Shown here: positions 1-8,178 of the stretch, one piece after another
Layout of the letters: the number at the start of each line of letters is the position of its first letter
How positions within the stretch are numbered: the stretch's first letter is position 1
Source: Kocuria subflava
GTDB taxonomy: Bacteria; Actinomycetota; Actinomycetes; Actinomycetales; Micrococcaceae
DNA: 41,862 nucleotides
Assembly: GCF_012163155.1 (NCBI RefSeq)
Contig: NZ_JAAVUN010000021.1
Span: 1-41,862 of the forward strand
Direction: 5' to 3'
Notes under the pieces: model-generated
Seen by the model: the letters and a program-made list of their open reading frames with translations, nothing else
Database searches by the model: none
Told to the model about the DNA's origin: nothing
Program-made: the position numbers and the translations under genes

Positions 1-2
1 CC

Positions 3-62
3 GAAGTCTTCGAAGAGCAGCTACGCTCACTCCAACAACCCGGTGTTGCAACGACCGGTTGA
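3..62 (+). pseudogene. C-terminal tail of IS30-like transposase (partial)
   Basis: Reading frame 3 gives a short tail ending EEQLRSLQQPGVATTG and a stop. This resembles the C-terminus of actinobacterial IS30-family transposases (recognition from memory). The rest of the gene would lie left of the window. The element appears to end within a few bases after the stop, because IS3-family transposase sequence begins at about 70 in another frame. The reading is that an IS30-like element inserted into an IS3-family element. With only 19 residues visible, the family call is tentative. Confidence 0.45.
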
Positions 63-69
63 AACCAGG

Positions 70-381
70 CAATACGTCTCCCTGGCCTACACTGACAAAC
101 TCTCGCTCGACGGCATCACGCCCTCGATCGGGTCCGTCGGTGACGCGTTCGACAACGCGCTGATGGAGACGGTCAACGGGCTGTTCAAAACTGAATGCGT
201 CCGCACGACCGTGTTCCACGACGGGCCCTACAAGACCATCAGCGACGTCGAGTTCGCGACCGCCGGCTGGGTCGACTGGTACAACACCCGTAGGCTTCAC
301 TCGAGCCTCGGCTACGCCACACCCGCCGAGTTCGAGCAAGCCCACTACGCGACCCTCAACCGAGAGCCGCAACCCGCATAG
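70..381 (+). pseudogene. IS3-family transposase OrfB, C-terminal fragment
   Basis: The frame from about 70 reads QYVSLAYTDKL, SIGSVGDAFDNALMETVNGL, DVEFATAGWVDWYNTRRLHS and SLGYATPAEFE. This is the end of the DDE integrase core of IS3-family OrfB, including the region of the last catalytic Glu (DNALMETVNGLFKTE). The conserved H-S-D-x-G-S lead-in before QY is missing and is replaced by unrelated codons, so the gene is broken at about position 70. About two thirds of OrfB and all of OrfA are absent. It cannot be an active transposase. The GTG at 43 gives an open frame but is not a biological start. Confidence 0.85.
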
Positions 382-389
382 GAGCGGCA

Positions 390-408
390 GAGAACCTGGG
401 GCGCTTCA
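390..408 (+). repeat. Probable right terminal inverted repeat of the IS3 element
   Basis: Read from the element's outside edge inwards (minus strand), the sequence starts TGAAGCGCCCCAGGTTCTC. This fits the usual IS3-family end, which begins TGA and has a C-rich block. It sits 9 bp after the OrfB stop. IS481-like coding sequence begins directly after 408, marking the insertion junction. Confidence 0.6.
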
Positions 409-704
409 CTGCGGCCTACGCCGCCCGCCCGAAAGCCACCCCGAACACCGAACCTGCAGACCGAACCCACAACAGAGTCCGCCACGACAAAATCAGCGAC
501 GGCTCGGTCACCATCCGCCACGCAGGACGCCTGCACCACATCGGCATCGGACGCCGATACAACCGCGAACCAGTCATCCTGCTCATCCAAAACCGCGAGA
601 TCACCATCATCCACGCCACCACCGGCGAAATACTGCGCGAACTCACCCTCGACCCCACCAAGGACTACCAACCACAGAAAAACACGAAATCCCCGAACCC
701 ATGA
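409..704 (+). pseudogene. IS481-like integrase/transposase, C-terminal fragment
   Basis: Frame 3 has no start of its own but is open to the TGA at 702-704. It encodes AAYAARPKATP, then HDKISDGSVTIRHAGRLHH, IGIGRRYNREPVILLIQN and LRELTLDPTKDYQP. That order matches the C-terminal beta-rich region of actinobacterial IS481-type integrases (family knowledge, from memory). The upstream catalytic core is cut off by the IS3 terminal repeat ending at 408, so this is the oldest layer of the nest. Its stop codon lies in the loop of the hairpin at 686-719. Confidence 0.7.
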
Positions 705-719
705 GGGTTCGGGGATTTC
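686..719 (-). terminator. Intrinsic terminator downstream of tRNA-Pro
   Basis: A perfect 15-bp stem (686-700 pairs with 705-719) has a 4-nt loop. On the minus strand it is followed by GTGTTTTTC, a usable U-tract, and it starts 25 nt after the tRNA 3' end. It also overlaps the end of the IS481 fragment on the plus strand, so it could work in both directions. Confidence 0.75.
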
Positions 720-743
720 AGATGTCGTGAGACATCACAACTG

Positions 744-817
<74 letters not shown>

Positions 818-915
818 CGGACGTAGCCGTCCACTTCACCCGGATCGCTCCGAGCACTCGAAGTACTGTACCCCATCCGTCGGTCCAGTTCACATCGACG
901 TACCGTGCCACGACG

Positions 916-3807
916 TCACGACGTAGGCCTCAGGAAGTACTCGTACAGGCTATCCTCCAGCGGCGCCTCGAGGTCGAGCTTCATGGTCACCACCGGCAGC
1001 ATCGCACCGGATTCGTCAGACATCTGCGACTGCTCGGCCTCCCGGGGCGCGGCCTGGCCCAGGTAGTAGAAGTCGGTGCCCTCGGCGTCGTCCTTCTTGG
1101 CGAACACGTGCAGCGGAACTTCGTCGGCGGCGATCGCCCGCTCGTCGCGCGATTCCAGCGTCTTGCGGCTGCGTGTGTACCAGCGCACGGTCTGCGGGTC
1201 GAGCAGCTCGTCCTCGTACTGGGTGGACGCGGAGACCTCCTCGTCCTTTTGGTACGTGATGAAGATCGGGCAGGTCTGGGTGGCCATGTCGATCTTGTAC
1301 CCGAACATCACGCCCTGCTGATTCGTCTCCCACCCAAGCAGCCGGCACACGTCCTTGCGCGAGTACCGCCGCCCCTGCTGCAGCCCGCTGGACCAGCCAT
1401 GACGGTGCCGGGCCAGGTACAGTCCGGTAGCCACAGCGTCGCGCACGTGGGCGCGGAAGGTCCCCGACGCGTCCCACTCATCCAGGAACGCCGGGCTCAG
1501 TTGGTACCGCTCCCCCACCAGGTCGACGAGGCCCGCCCCGTACTTCGTGATCTCCTGCTTCGTGAAGAACCGCAGCGAGAGCACGCCCTCCACAGACAGG
1601 ACCGTTCGCGTGTCGTCGGTCAGGTCCTGCGCCCGAAGCAAGGCGCGGAACTGCGACCGCGTCAGGGATTCCCCCTCCAGCAGCGCCTGGAACAGCAGCA
1701 GCTCATGCGGGCGCTTGCCCGGCAGCAACTCGTGATCCAGGAAGGCCAGGAAGCCGCGCTGCGCAGGCGTCGGGGCTGTGTCGACGGCCTTCGCCTTCAC
1801 CAGGAAGTCCCAGTATGAGTTCGTGCGCGCGGTCGCCAGCACCACGGGGTCCACGGTGTCGAAGCGCGCGAAGTCCATTAGCCACGGCTGCTCCCCTAGG
1901 CGCTGGTACATCTCCCGATACGCCGACTTCAGGTTCGCCAGGGAGTCGAGCGCGGTCGCGGTAATGGCGGCCAGGATCTTCTCGCGGCCGATCTCGTCGA
2001 AGTTCACGGACGACAGCCCCGAGATCGCCCCGGCCGTCTGCGCACCCAGGACCTTGCGGCGTAGCTGGTCCTTGTTCAGCGACGAGTCCCCGAACAGCGC
2101 GATTGGGATCAGGTAGTTATTCGCGTAGTTGCCGATGAAGTCGATGACCCGCAGATGGTCCTTACCCTGGGCCAGACGCAGCCCGCGGCCGAGCTGCTGG
2201 GTGAAGATGATCCGCGACTGCGTCTGGCGCATCATCACCACCTGATTGACGGAGGGGATGTCGATGCCCTCGTTGAACAGGTCGACGGTCACGAGGTAGT
2301 CGAGCTCGCCGGCCTCCAACCGGTGAACGGCGCGTGCACGATGCGCCATGGAATCCGCGCCGACCAGCGGCTCTGTACGAAGCCGGGCGCCGTTCATGAC
2401 CTGTTCGTTGAGTAGCGCGGAGATCTCCTGGGCTTCCTGGATCCGCGAGCAGAAGATCAGCCCGCGCACCGGACCCTTGTGGCCATAGCGATCGATCATG
2501 CGCAGCAGATGCGCCACGCGCTCGGGTGCCACGAGCCGGGAGAGCTGAGCGGTGTCGTCGATCAGGTTGCCGTCGTCGTCTTGGAAGTCCTGCACCCCGT
2601 AGTAATGGAACGGCACAAGCATGTCCGCCTCGAGCGCTGCCTGCAGACGGATCTCATAGGCGATGTTGTGGTCGAAGAGCTCGAACACGTCCACATCATC
2701 CGTGCGCTCGGGCGTTGCCGTCAGACCCAGCAGAAAGTCCGGAGTGAGGCGCTCCATCACGCGCCGATAGGTGGCTGCACCGGAGCGATGGACCTCGTCG
2801 ATCATCACGTAATCGAAACCGGCCGCGGCGATCCTCTCCAGAGCATCCGGCCGGGAGACGGATTGGATAGTTGCGAAGACATAGCGACGATCCAGCTGCT
2901 GCACGGGCCCCACGAATTTGCCGAAAGCGTCGGCAGGATCATCGAGCACGCGCTGGAACTCGGTGAGCGCCTTGTCCACGATCTGCTCGCGATGGACCAG
3001 GAACAGCATCTTGCGCGGCCGCGCCTGCCGCACCTCGAGCGCACCCAGGATGGTCTTGCCGGTGCCGGTCGCGGAGATCACGAGCCCGAGCCGCTCCCCC
3101 GCCGCGCGCAGGGCGGCGATCGCCTCGAGCGCCTCCTCCTGCATGGCATTGGGAACGATCACCGACGACGACGGCTCCCCCGTCGTCGTCGGCAGGAATC
3201 CATCGACGGGCACGACGGTCGGTCGCGGCCGCCGCGCGTACTCCAGTCCGTAGGCATCGATCAGCTCGTGGGTCAGCGGAACCGATTCGCTGATCTGATT
3301 CTCGACGACCGCGCGCAGCTGCTCGGCGATATCGCCCTCCGGCAGTGCGGAGAACCGCAGGTTCCATTCCCGGTTGCGCAGCAGCGCGTTCGACGTCAGG
3401 TTCGAGCTGCCGATGATCGCGGTCGTGCCGGCGTCCTGGTCGAAGACGTAGCCCTTGGAGTGGAAGCCCGGTCGCGGATTGAGGTGGACCTCCACGCCGG
3501 GCAGTTCCAGCAGCTCGCGCAGGGCATCCGGGGAGTTGAAACCCAGATAAGTGGAGGTGACGATCCGCCCGTGCCCCGGGAAGTCCAACAGAGCCTGCTT
3601 GAGCATGGCCAGAGCGTCGGTGGTCACGAACGCCACCGAGAAGGTGAAGGATCTCGAGCGACGCAGCTCTTCCAGAATTGCCCGGAGCATGGTGTTGTCG
3701 TCGTCGTTAGAGATGAGAACCGGGTGGTGCAGTCGTTCCGAGGCGGTCGTGCGATCCAGGAAGCCGAAGGCCGTGTCGGCCCGCAGGACGTCGTGCGATC
3801 GGCTCAT
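916..3807 (-). CDS. PLD nuclease - SF2 helicase - DUF3427 fusion protein
   Basis: This is a 963-residue protein. Residues about 30-165 are a phospholipase-D-type nuclease domain with one HKD-like motif (HSKGYVFDQD at 116-125, then IGSSN at 132-136). Residues about 215-570 are an SF2 helicase core: Walker A SATGTGKT at 245-252, DEVH at 337-340, GLTATPER at 361-368, and the motif VI region QQLGRGLRL. The remainder resembles the DUF3427 region found C-terminal in such helicases. The family suggests ATP-driven action on DNA or RNA with a phosphodiesterase; the exact substrate is unknown. The ATG overlaps the stop of the upstream NUDIX gene (ATGA), so the two are translationally coupled. Related domain sets occur in genome defence and repair contexts. 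It differs from Mokosh type II in having an SF2 rather than SF1 helicase and the PLD at the N-terminus. Confidence 0.85.
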   Translation of the reverse strand: MSRSHDVLRADTAFGFLDRTTASERLHHPVLISNDDDNTMLRAILEELRRSRSFTFSVAFVTTDALAMLKQALLDFPGHGRIVTSTYLGFNSPDALRELLELPGVEVHLNPRPGFHSKGYVFDQDAGTTAIIGSSNLTSNALLRNREWNLRFSALPEGDIAEQLRAVVENQISESVPLTHELIDAYGLEYARRPRPTVVPVDGFLPTTTGEPSSSVIVPNAMQEEALEAIAALRAAGERLGLVISATGTGKTILGALEVRQARPRKMLFLVHREQIVDKALTEFQRVLDDPADAFGKFVGPVQQLDRRYVFATIQSVSRPDALERIAAAGFDYVMIDEVHRSGAATYRRVMERLTPDFLLGLTATPERTDDVDVFELFDHNIAYEIRLQAALEADMLVPFHYYGVQDFQDDDGNLIDDTAQLSRLVAPERVAHLLRMIDRYGHKGPVRGLIFCSRIQEAQEISALLNEQVMNGARLRTEPLVGADSMAHRARAVHRLEAGELDYLVTVDLFNEGIDIPSVNQVVMMRQTQSRIIFTQQLGRGLRLAQGKDHLRVIDFIGNYANNYLIPIALFGDSSLNKDQLRRKVLGAQTAGAISGLSSVNFDEIGREKILAAITATALDSLANLKSAYREMYQRLGEQPWLMDFARFDTVDPVVLATARTNSYWDFLVKAKAVDTAPTPAQRGFLAFLDHELLPGKRPHELLLFQALLEGESLTRSQFRALLRAQDLTDDTRTVLSVEGVLSLRFFTKQEITKYGAGLVDLVGERYQLSPAFLDEWDASGTFRAHVRDAVATGLYLARHRHGWSSGLQQGRRYSRKDVCRLLGWETNQQGVMFGYKIDMATQTCPIFITYQKDEEVSASTQYEDELLDPQTVRWYTRSRKTLESRDERAIAADEVPLHVFAKKDDAEGTDFYYLGQAAPREAEQSQMSDESGAMLPVVTMKLDLEAPLEDSLYEYFLRPTS

Positions 3808-4202
3808 GCCGAGAGGTCGGCGATCACGCGCTCGACGGCCGGGACGTCCGCCGGCGCCCAGCCGAGCCCCTGCAGCTCGGCCACGGGCACCCAGCGGATC
3901 TCGGAGTGCTCGGTGAGTCGGGGCGTGCCCTCGCGCAGGGTGCAGTAGTAGGTGGCCAGGGAGACGATGATCTTCGCGTACTCGTAGACCGTGGTCTCCA
4001 CGTGCGCGCCGATCTCAGCCGTGCACTGCAGTTCCTCGACGAGCTCGCGGGCCAGCGCCTCCTCAGGCGTCTCCCCTGCCTCGATCTTCCCGCCGGGAAA
4101 CTCCCACATGCCAGGGAGGCTCATCAGCTCGCTGCGCCTTGCGGCGAGCACTGTCTGCCCGTCCACCAGCACCGCACCCACGACCTTGACCTGCTTCTTC
4201 AC
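3804..4202 (-). CDS. NUDIX hydrolase (MutT / dNTP pyrophosphohydrolase type)
   Basis: About 132 residues. The NUDIX box is complete: GGKIEAGETPEEALARE followed by LVEEL, preceded by LPGMWEFPGG as in MutT-type enzymes that hydrolyse (oxidised) nucleoside triphosphates. I chose the GTG at 4202 because AGGAG lies 5 nt upstream and the protein then begins VKKQVKVVGAV, the usual MutT-like start. A GTG at 4226 would add eight residues without a good ribosome site. The stop overlaps the ATG of the PLD-helicase gene by 4 nt. A nucleotide-cleaning enzyme coupled to a nuclease-helicase could be a housekeeping partner, or could act on a nucleotide signal or modified nucleotide; the latter is inference. 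Confidence 0.88.
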   Translation of the reverse strand: MKKQVKVVGAVLVDGQTVLAARRSELMSLPGMWEFPGGKIEAGETPEEALARELVEELQCTAEIGAHVETTVYEYAKIIVSLATYYCTLREGTPRLTEHSEIRWVPVAELQGLGWAPADVPAVERVIADLSA

Positions 4203-4401
4203 CCTGGCTCCTGTCCTCGACTGCACCCTCGAGAAGCAGCCTACGGCGTAAGTCAGAGAGACGCGCCCACCTAGCGCAGGGCTCGCTGGGCGGCACTGAA
4301 CGCATTAGTTGTCGAGCGCCTCATCGCTCGAAGCCACACCGAACCTTGAATTTGCGCAGAACGCGACGGCTCTTTTGTATTGAACACAGGAACCAAATAG
4401 G

Positions 4402-4444
4402 GGCAACGGCCCCGACGATCCACAGATCGCCGGGGCCCGTTGCC
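4402..4444 (-). terminator. Terminator downstream of pyc
   Basis: GGCAACG(G)CCCCG at 4402-4414 pairs with CGGGG(C)CCGTTGCC at 4432-4444, with a loop of about 17 nt. On the minus strand it starts 22 nt after the pyc stop and is followed by CCTATTTGGTT, a weak T-rich tail. The 257 bp between the pyc stop and the preferred NUDIX start otherwise show no gene. Confidence 0.65.
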
Positions 4445-4466
4445 GTCGTTCAGGAATCTAGGAGCG

Positions 4467-7400
4467 TCACTCCGGCTCGATCTCCACCACCAGGTCCCCA
4501 CCAGCCACCGGCGACGGACCTTCAATCACCACACGCTTGACCGTACCGCCCCGCTGGGTGGTCACGGAGGCCTCCATCTTCATGGCCTCAATGGTCGCCA
4601 CCCGGTCACCGGCGGACACGGAATCACCCACGGACACCGTGGCCGTGATGGATCCCGCGAACGGTGCCGCAACGTGACCCGGGTTGGACGCATCCGCCTT
4701 CTCCGCCTCCACGTGGTCGGTGGCCACGGACTGGTCGCGGATCTCCAACATGCGCATCTGACCGTTCAGGGTGACCATCACGGTGCGCATGCCCTTGTCG
4801 TCGGCCGGGCCGATGGCCTGCAGAACCACCAGCAGGCGCACGCCCTTGCCCAACGAAATCACGTGCTCACGCTCCGGGAGCAGCCCGTACAGGAAGTCAC
4901 GGGTGTGCAGCACGGAAATGTCCCCGTAGTCCTTCTGCTTGGACTCGAAGTCCGCCGTGGGGCCGGGGAACAGCAACCGGTTCAGCGTGGCACGGCGCAC
5001 CGCGGATTCTCCGGACAACCCGGCCAGATCCTCCGCGGACAGATCAGCAACCGCAGGCTTCTCGTGCCGCCCCTCCAACGCCTTGGACCGGAACGGCTCC
5101 GGCCAACCAGCAGGCGGGGTACCCAGTTCGCCGTTGAGGAACCCGATCACGGAATCCGGGATGTCGAATTTCTGCGGGTTCTCCTCGAACTCAGCGGGGT
5201 CCACGTCCATGCCCACCAGTTGCAGGGCAAGATCGCCCACCACCTTGGAGGACGGCGTCACCTTGACCAGGTGGCCGAGCATCCGGTCGGCGGCGTAGTA
5301 CATGTCCTCGACCTGCTCGAATTTCTCCCCCAGCCCCAGCGCAATGGCTTGCTGGCGCAGGTTGGAGAGCTGCCCACCGGGAATCTCGTGGCGGTACACG
5401 CGCCCCGTGGGCCCGGACAGTCCGGACTCGAACGGCTTGTAGATCCCGCGGATGATCTCCCAGTACGGCTCCATGTCGCACACGGCTTCAAGGGACAGCC
5501 CGGTGTCGCGTTCGGTGTGCAACAGACCGGCCACCAGAGCGGAAGCCGAAGGCTGCGACGTCGTTCCAGCCATGGTTGCGGTGGCGACGTCCACCGCGTC
5601 CACCCCGGCGTCAATCGCGGCCAGCAGCGTACCGATCTGGCCACCCGCGGTGTCGTGGGTGTGCAGGTGAACCGGCAGGTCGAAGCGCTCACGCAGCGCG
5701 GAGACCAGACGGCGCGCGGCCTCCGGGCGCAGCAGACCCGCCATGTCCTTGATCGCCAGGATGTGCGCCCCGGCATCCACGCACTGCTGCGCCAGATCCA
5801 GGTAGTAGTCCAGCGTGTAGACCTCTTCGGCCGGGTCCAGGAGATCGGAGGTGTAGCACAGCGCCACCTCGGCCACCGCGGTGCCGGTCTTGCGCACGGC
5901 CTCGATCGCGGGCGCCATCTGGGAGACGTCGTTGAGCGCGTCGAAGATGCGGAAGATGTCGATCCCCGTCTCCGCGGCCTCCTTCACGAACGCATCCGTG
6001 ACCTCCGTCGGGTACGGCGTGTAGCCCACGGTGTTCCGGCCGCGCAGCAGCATCTGGATGGGAATGTTGGGCATCGCCTCGCGCAGGTACCGAAGGCGCT
6101 CCCACGGATCCTCACCCAGGAACCGCAGCGCGACGTCGTAGGTTGCCCCGCCCCAGGCCTCCATGGAGAACAACTGCGGCAGCGTGTGCGCGTACGCGGG
6201 TGCTGCGGCAAGGAGGTCACGGGTGCGGATGCGGGTGGCCAGCAGGGACTGGTGCGCGTCACGCATGGTCGTGTCAGTAACGGCGACGGCGGTCTGCGCA
6301 CGTAGCTTGGCCGCGAACCCTTCGGGGCCCTCGTCCAGGAGGACCTTCCGCCACCCGTCCGGCGGGGTGTGCTCACCCGGGCCGTCCAGCGGCGAACGAT
6401 CCGGGTCCTCCACCTTGTCACCCGGGTAACGGGGCAGCTTGGTGCGGGGGTCGATGCCCTCGATCCGCTCGCCGTTGGGCTTGTTGACCGTGACCTCGGC
6501 CAGGTAGGTCAGGGCGCGGGTACCGCGGTCGGCGGTGCCGCGGGCTTCCAGGAGCTCGGGGCGACGCTCGATGAAGTCCGTGGTCACGTTGCCGGCCAGG
6601 AACTCAGGATCCTCCAGCACGGACTGCAAGAACGGGATGTTGGTGGCCACACCGCGGATGCGGAACTCCGCCAGGGCACGGCGGGCGCGGTGCACGGCGG
6701 TCTGGTAGTCGCGGCCTCGGCAGGTCAGCTTGACCAGCATGGAGTCAAAGTGCGGGGAGATCTCCGCACCGGCGTACAGGGTGCCGCCATCCAGGCGCAC
6801 ACCGGCGCCACCGGCGGACCGGTAGGCGGTGACCTTGCCCACGTCCGGGCGGAAACCGTTGGCCGGGTCCTCTGTGGTGATACGGCACTGCATGGCGAAG
6901 CCACGGACTTCCAGCTCATCCTGCTGAATACCGATCTGAGCCAAAGTCTCACCGGCGGCAATGCGCATTTGAGCCTGGACCAGGTCCACGTCCGTGACTT
7001 CCTCCGTCACGGTGTGCTCCACCTGGATACGCGGGTTCATCTCGATGAACACGTGCTCCCCGGCGCGCTCCCCCACGGTGTCCAGGAGGAACTCGACCGT
7101 GCCGGCGTTGACGTAACCGAGTTCGCGGGCGAACTTCACGGCATCGCGATGCAGGGCCTCACGGACTTCCGGATCCAGGTTGGGTGCCGGGGCGATCTCC
7201 ACCACCTTCTGGTGGCGACGCTGCAGCGAGCAGTCACGCTCGAACAGGTGCACGGTCTCCCCCGTGGAGTCCGCCAGCACCTGAACCTCGATGTGCCGCG
7301 GCCGCAACACGGCCTGTTCCAGGAACACGGTGGGGTCACCAAAAGCGGTCCCGGCCTCACGCATGGCGGCGTCCAGGGCGTCCGGCAGCTGCTCCTTGGT

Positions 7401-7916
7401 CTCCACGCGGCGCATGCCGCGGCCACCGCCGCCGGCCACGGCCTTCACAAAAATGGGGAACCCAATGTCATCCGCTGCGGCCAGCAGTTCCTCCGGGTCC
7501 GACGACGGTTCCGAATCCTGCAGCGTGGGAATGCCCGCCTTCTTGGCGGCCTTCAGGGCAGCTACCTTGTTGCCGGCCAGATCCAGCACGTCAGCGGAGG
7601 GGCCGATGAAGGTGATGCCGTTCTCCGCACAGGCCTTGGCCAGGCCCGGGTTTTCGGACAGGAAACCGTAGCCGGGGTAAACGGCATCGGCGCCGGACTC
7701 CTTGGCCACGCGAATGATCTCGTCCACGTCCAGGTAAGCCTTGACGGGGTGACCCTCCGTGCCGATCCGGTAGGCCTCGTCAGCCTTCTGCCGGTGAATC
7801 GAGTTGCGGTCCTCCAGCGGGTACACACCCACGGTCTTGGCGCCGAGCTCGTAGGCGGCTCGGAAGGCGCGGACGGCGATTTCACCGCGGTTGGCCACCA
7901 GGATCTTCTTGAACAC
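4467..7916 (-). CDS. pyc: Pyruvate carboxylase
   Basis: This is a biotin enzyme that carboxylates pyruvate to oxaloacetate using ATP and bicarbonate (anaplerosis), in the cytoplasm. The protein is 1149 residues, normal for single-chain Pyc. The biotin carboxylase domain covers about 1-455 (FKKILVANRGE start, glycine-rich loop GGGGRGMR at 162-169, MNPRIQVEHTVTE). The carboxyltransferase domain covers about 530-810 (DTTMRDAHQSLLATR, HLHTHDTAGG). The C-terminal biotinyl domain has IEAMKMEAS with the biotinylated Lys at about 1113. I chose GTG 7916: AGAAGGAG lies 5 nt upstream and the protein starts at the conserved FKKILVANRGE. A GTG 57 nt further upstream only adds unconserved residues. In this window it can supply oxaloacetate for the methylcitrate cycle. 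Confidence 0.97.
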   Translation of the reverse strand: MFKKILVANRGEIAVRAFRAAYELGAKTVGVYPLEDRNSIHRQKADEAYRIGTEGHPVKAYLDVDEIIRVAKESGADAVYPGYGFLSENPGLAKACAENGITFIGPSADVLDLAGNKVAALKAAKKAGIPTLQDSEPSSDPEELLAAADDIGFPIFVKAVAGGGGRGMRRVETKEQLPDALDAAMREAGTAFGDPTVFLEQAVLRPRHIEVQVLADSTGETVHLFERDCSLQRRHQKVVEIAPAPNLDPEVREALHRDAVKFARELGYVNAGTVEFLLDTVGERAGEHVFIEMNPRIQVEHTVTEEVTDVDLVQAQMRIAAGETLAQIGIQQDELEVRGFAMQCRITTEDPANGFRPDVGKVTAYRSAGGAGVRLDGGTLYAGAEISPHFDSMLVKLTCRGRDYQTAVHRARRALAEFRIRGVATNIPFLQSVLEDPEFLAGNVTTDFIERRPELLEARGTADRGTRALTYLAEVTVNKPNGERIEGIDPRTKLPRYPGDKVEDPDRSPLDGPGEHTPPDGWRKVLLDEGPEGFAAKLRAQTAVAVTDTTMRDAHQSLLATRIRTRDLLAAAPAYAHTLPQLFSMEAWGGATYDVALRFLGEDPWERLRYLREAMPNIPIQMLLRGRNTVGYTPYPTEVTDAFVKEAAETGIDIFRIFDALNDVSQMAPAIEAVRKTGTAVAEVALCYTSDLLDPAEEVYTLDYYLDLAQQCVDAGAHILAIKDMAGLLRPEAARRLVSALRERFDLPVHLHTHDTAGGQIGTLLAAIDAGVDAVDVATATMAGTTSQPSASALVAGLLHTERDTGLSLEAVCDMEPYWEIIRGIYKPFESGLSGPTGRVYRHEIPGGQLSNLRQQAIALGLGEKFEQVEDMYYAADRMLGHLVKVTPSSKVVGDLALQLVGMDVDPAEFEENPQKFDIPDSVIGFLNGELGTPPAGWPEPFRSKALEGRHEKPAVADLSAEDLAGLSGESAVRRATLNRLLFPGPTADFESKQKDYGDISVLHTRDFLYGLLPEREHVISLGKGVRLLVVLQAIGPADDKGMRTVMVTLNGQMRMLEIRDQSVATDHVEAEKADASNPGHVAAPFAGSITATVSVGDSVSAGDRVATIEAMKMEASVTTQRGGTVKRVVIEGPSPVAGGDLVVEIEPE

Positions 7917-8063
7917 AGGCACTCCTTCTGTACGGGACCGGTCCGGGCGTCGTCGTGGTTGATCGAACCCCAAGTCCCTGACGCAGTTTCATGGGGTCAT
8001 CCGGTCCACTCATCGTCGAGTGGGGACGGCAGCGGCACCAGCTTACGGTGACACCTGTTTATT

Positions 8064-8079
8064 TGTGCGGTGTTACACA
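8064..8079. promoter_or_regulatory. Candidate CRP/GlxR-type site upstream of pyc
   Basis: The 16-mer TGTGCGGTGTTACACA has the layout TGTG-N8-CACA of CRP-family sites (consensus TGTGA-N6-TCACA) and matches 8 of the 10 defined positions. It lies about 150 bp upstream of the pyc GTG and about 100 bp upstream of the divergent monooxygenase gene. In actinobacteria such sites often control carbon metabolism genes, which would suit pyc. This is a motif match only. Confidence 0.35.
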
Positions 8080-8143
8080 AAACTCAGCCCTCTGGGTACT
8101 TCATACCAGCATGACGTGTCCCGGGTGTAACCGCGACCACCCG

Positions 8144-8172
8144 TGGACGCCGGAGACCCCGCTTGTTAGATT
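8144..8172 (+). promoter_or_regulatory. Promoter for a probably leaderless monooxygenase mRNA
   Basis: A TGGACG -35-like box (8144-8149), a 17-nt spacer and a TAGATT -10 box (8167-8172) end 6 nt before the ATG at 8179. The transcript would start at or next to the start codon. No Shine-Dalgarno sequence precedes the ATG, which agrees with a leaderless mRNA. Confidence 0.5.
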
Positions 8173-8178
8173 GCGGGC

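Noticed and set aside
345-671. Minus-strand open frames at 345-671 and 416-661
   Set aside because: The plus strand here reads clearly as IS481-like transposase, and the minus frames show no family resemblance.
8006-8023. Riboswitch or attenuator in the pyc leader based on CCACTC/GAGTGG
   Set aside because: The hairpin has only 6 bp, no U-tract and no conserved riboswitch core that I can recognise.
4440-8051. Plus-strand frames of several hundred codons opposite pyc
   Set aside because: They are shadows of the pyruvate carboxylase gene with no ribosome sites or recognisable motifs.
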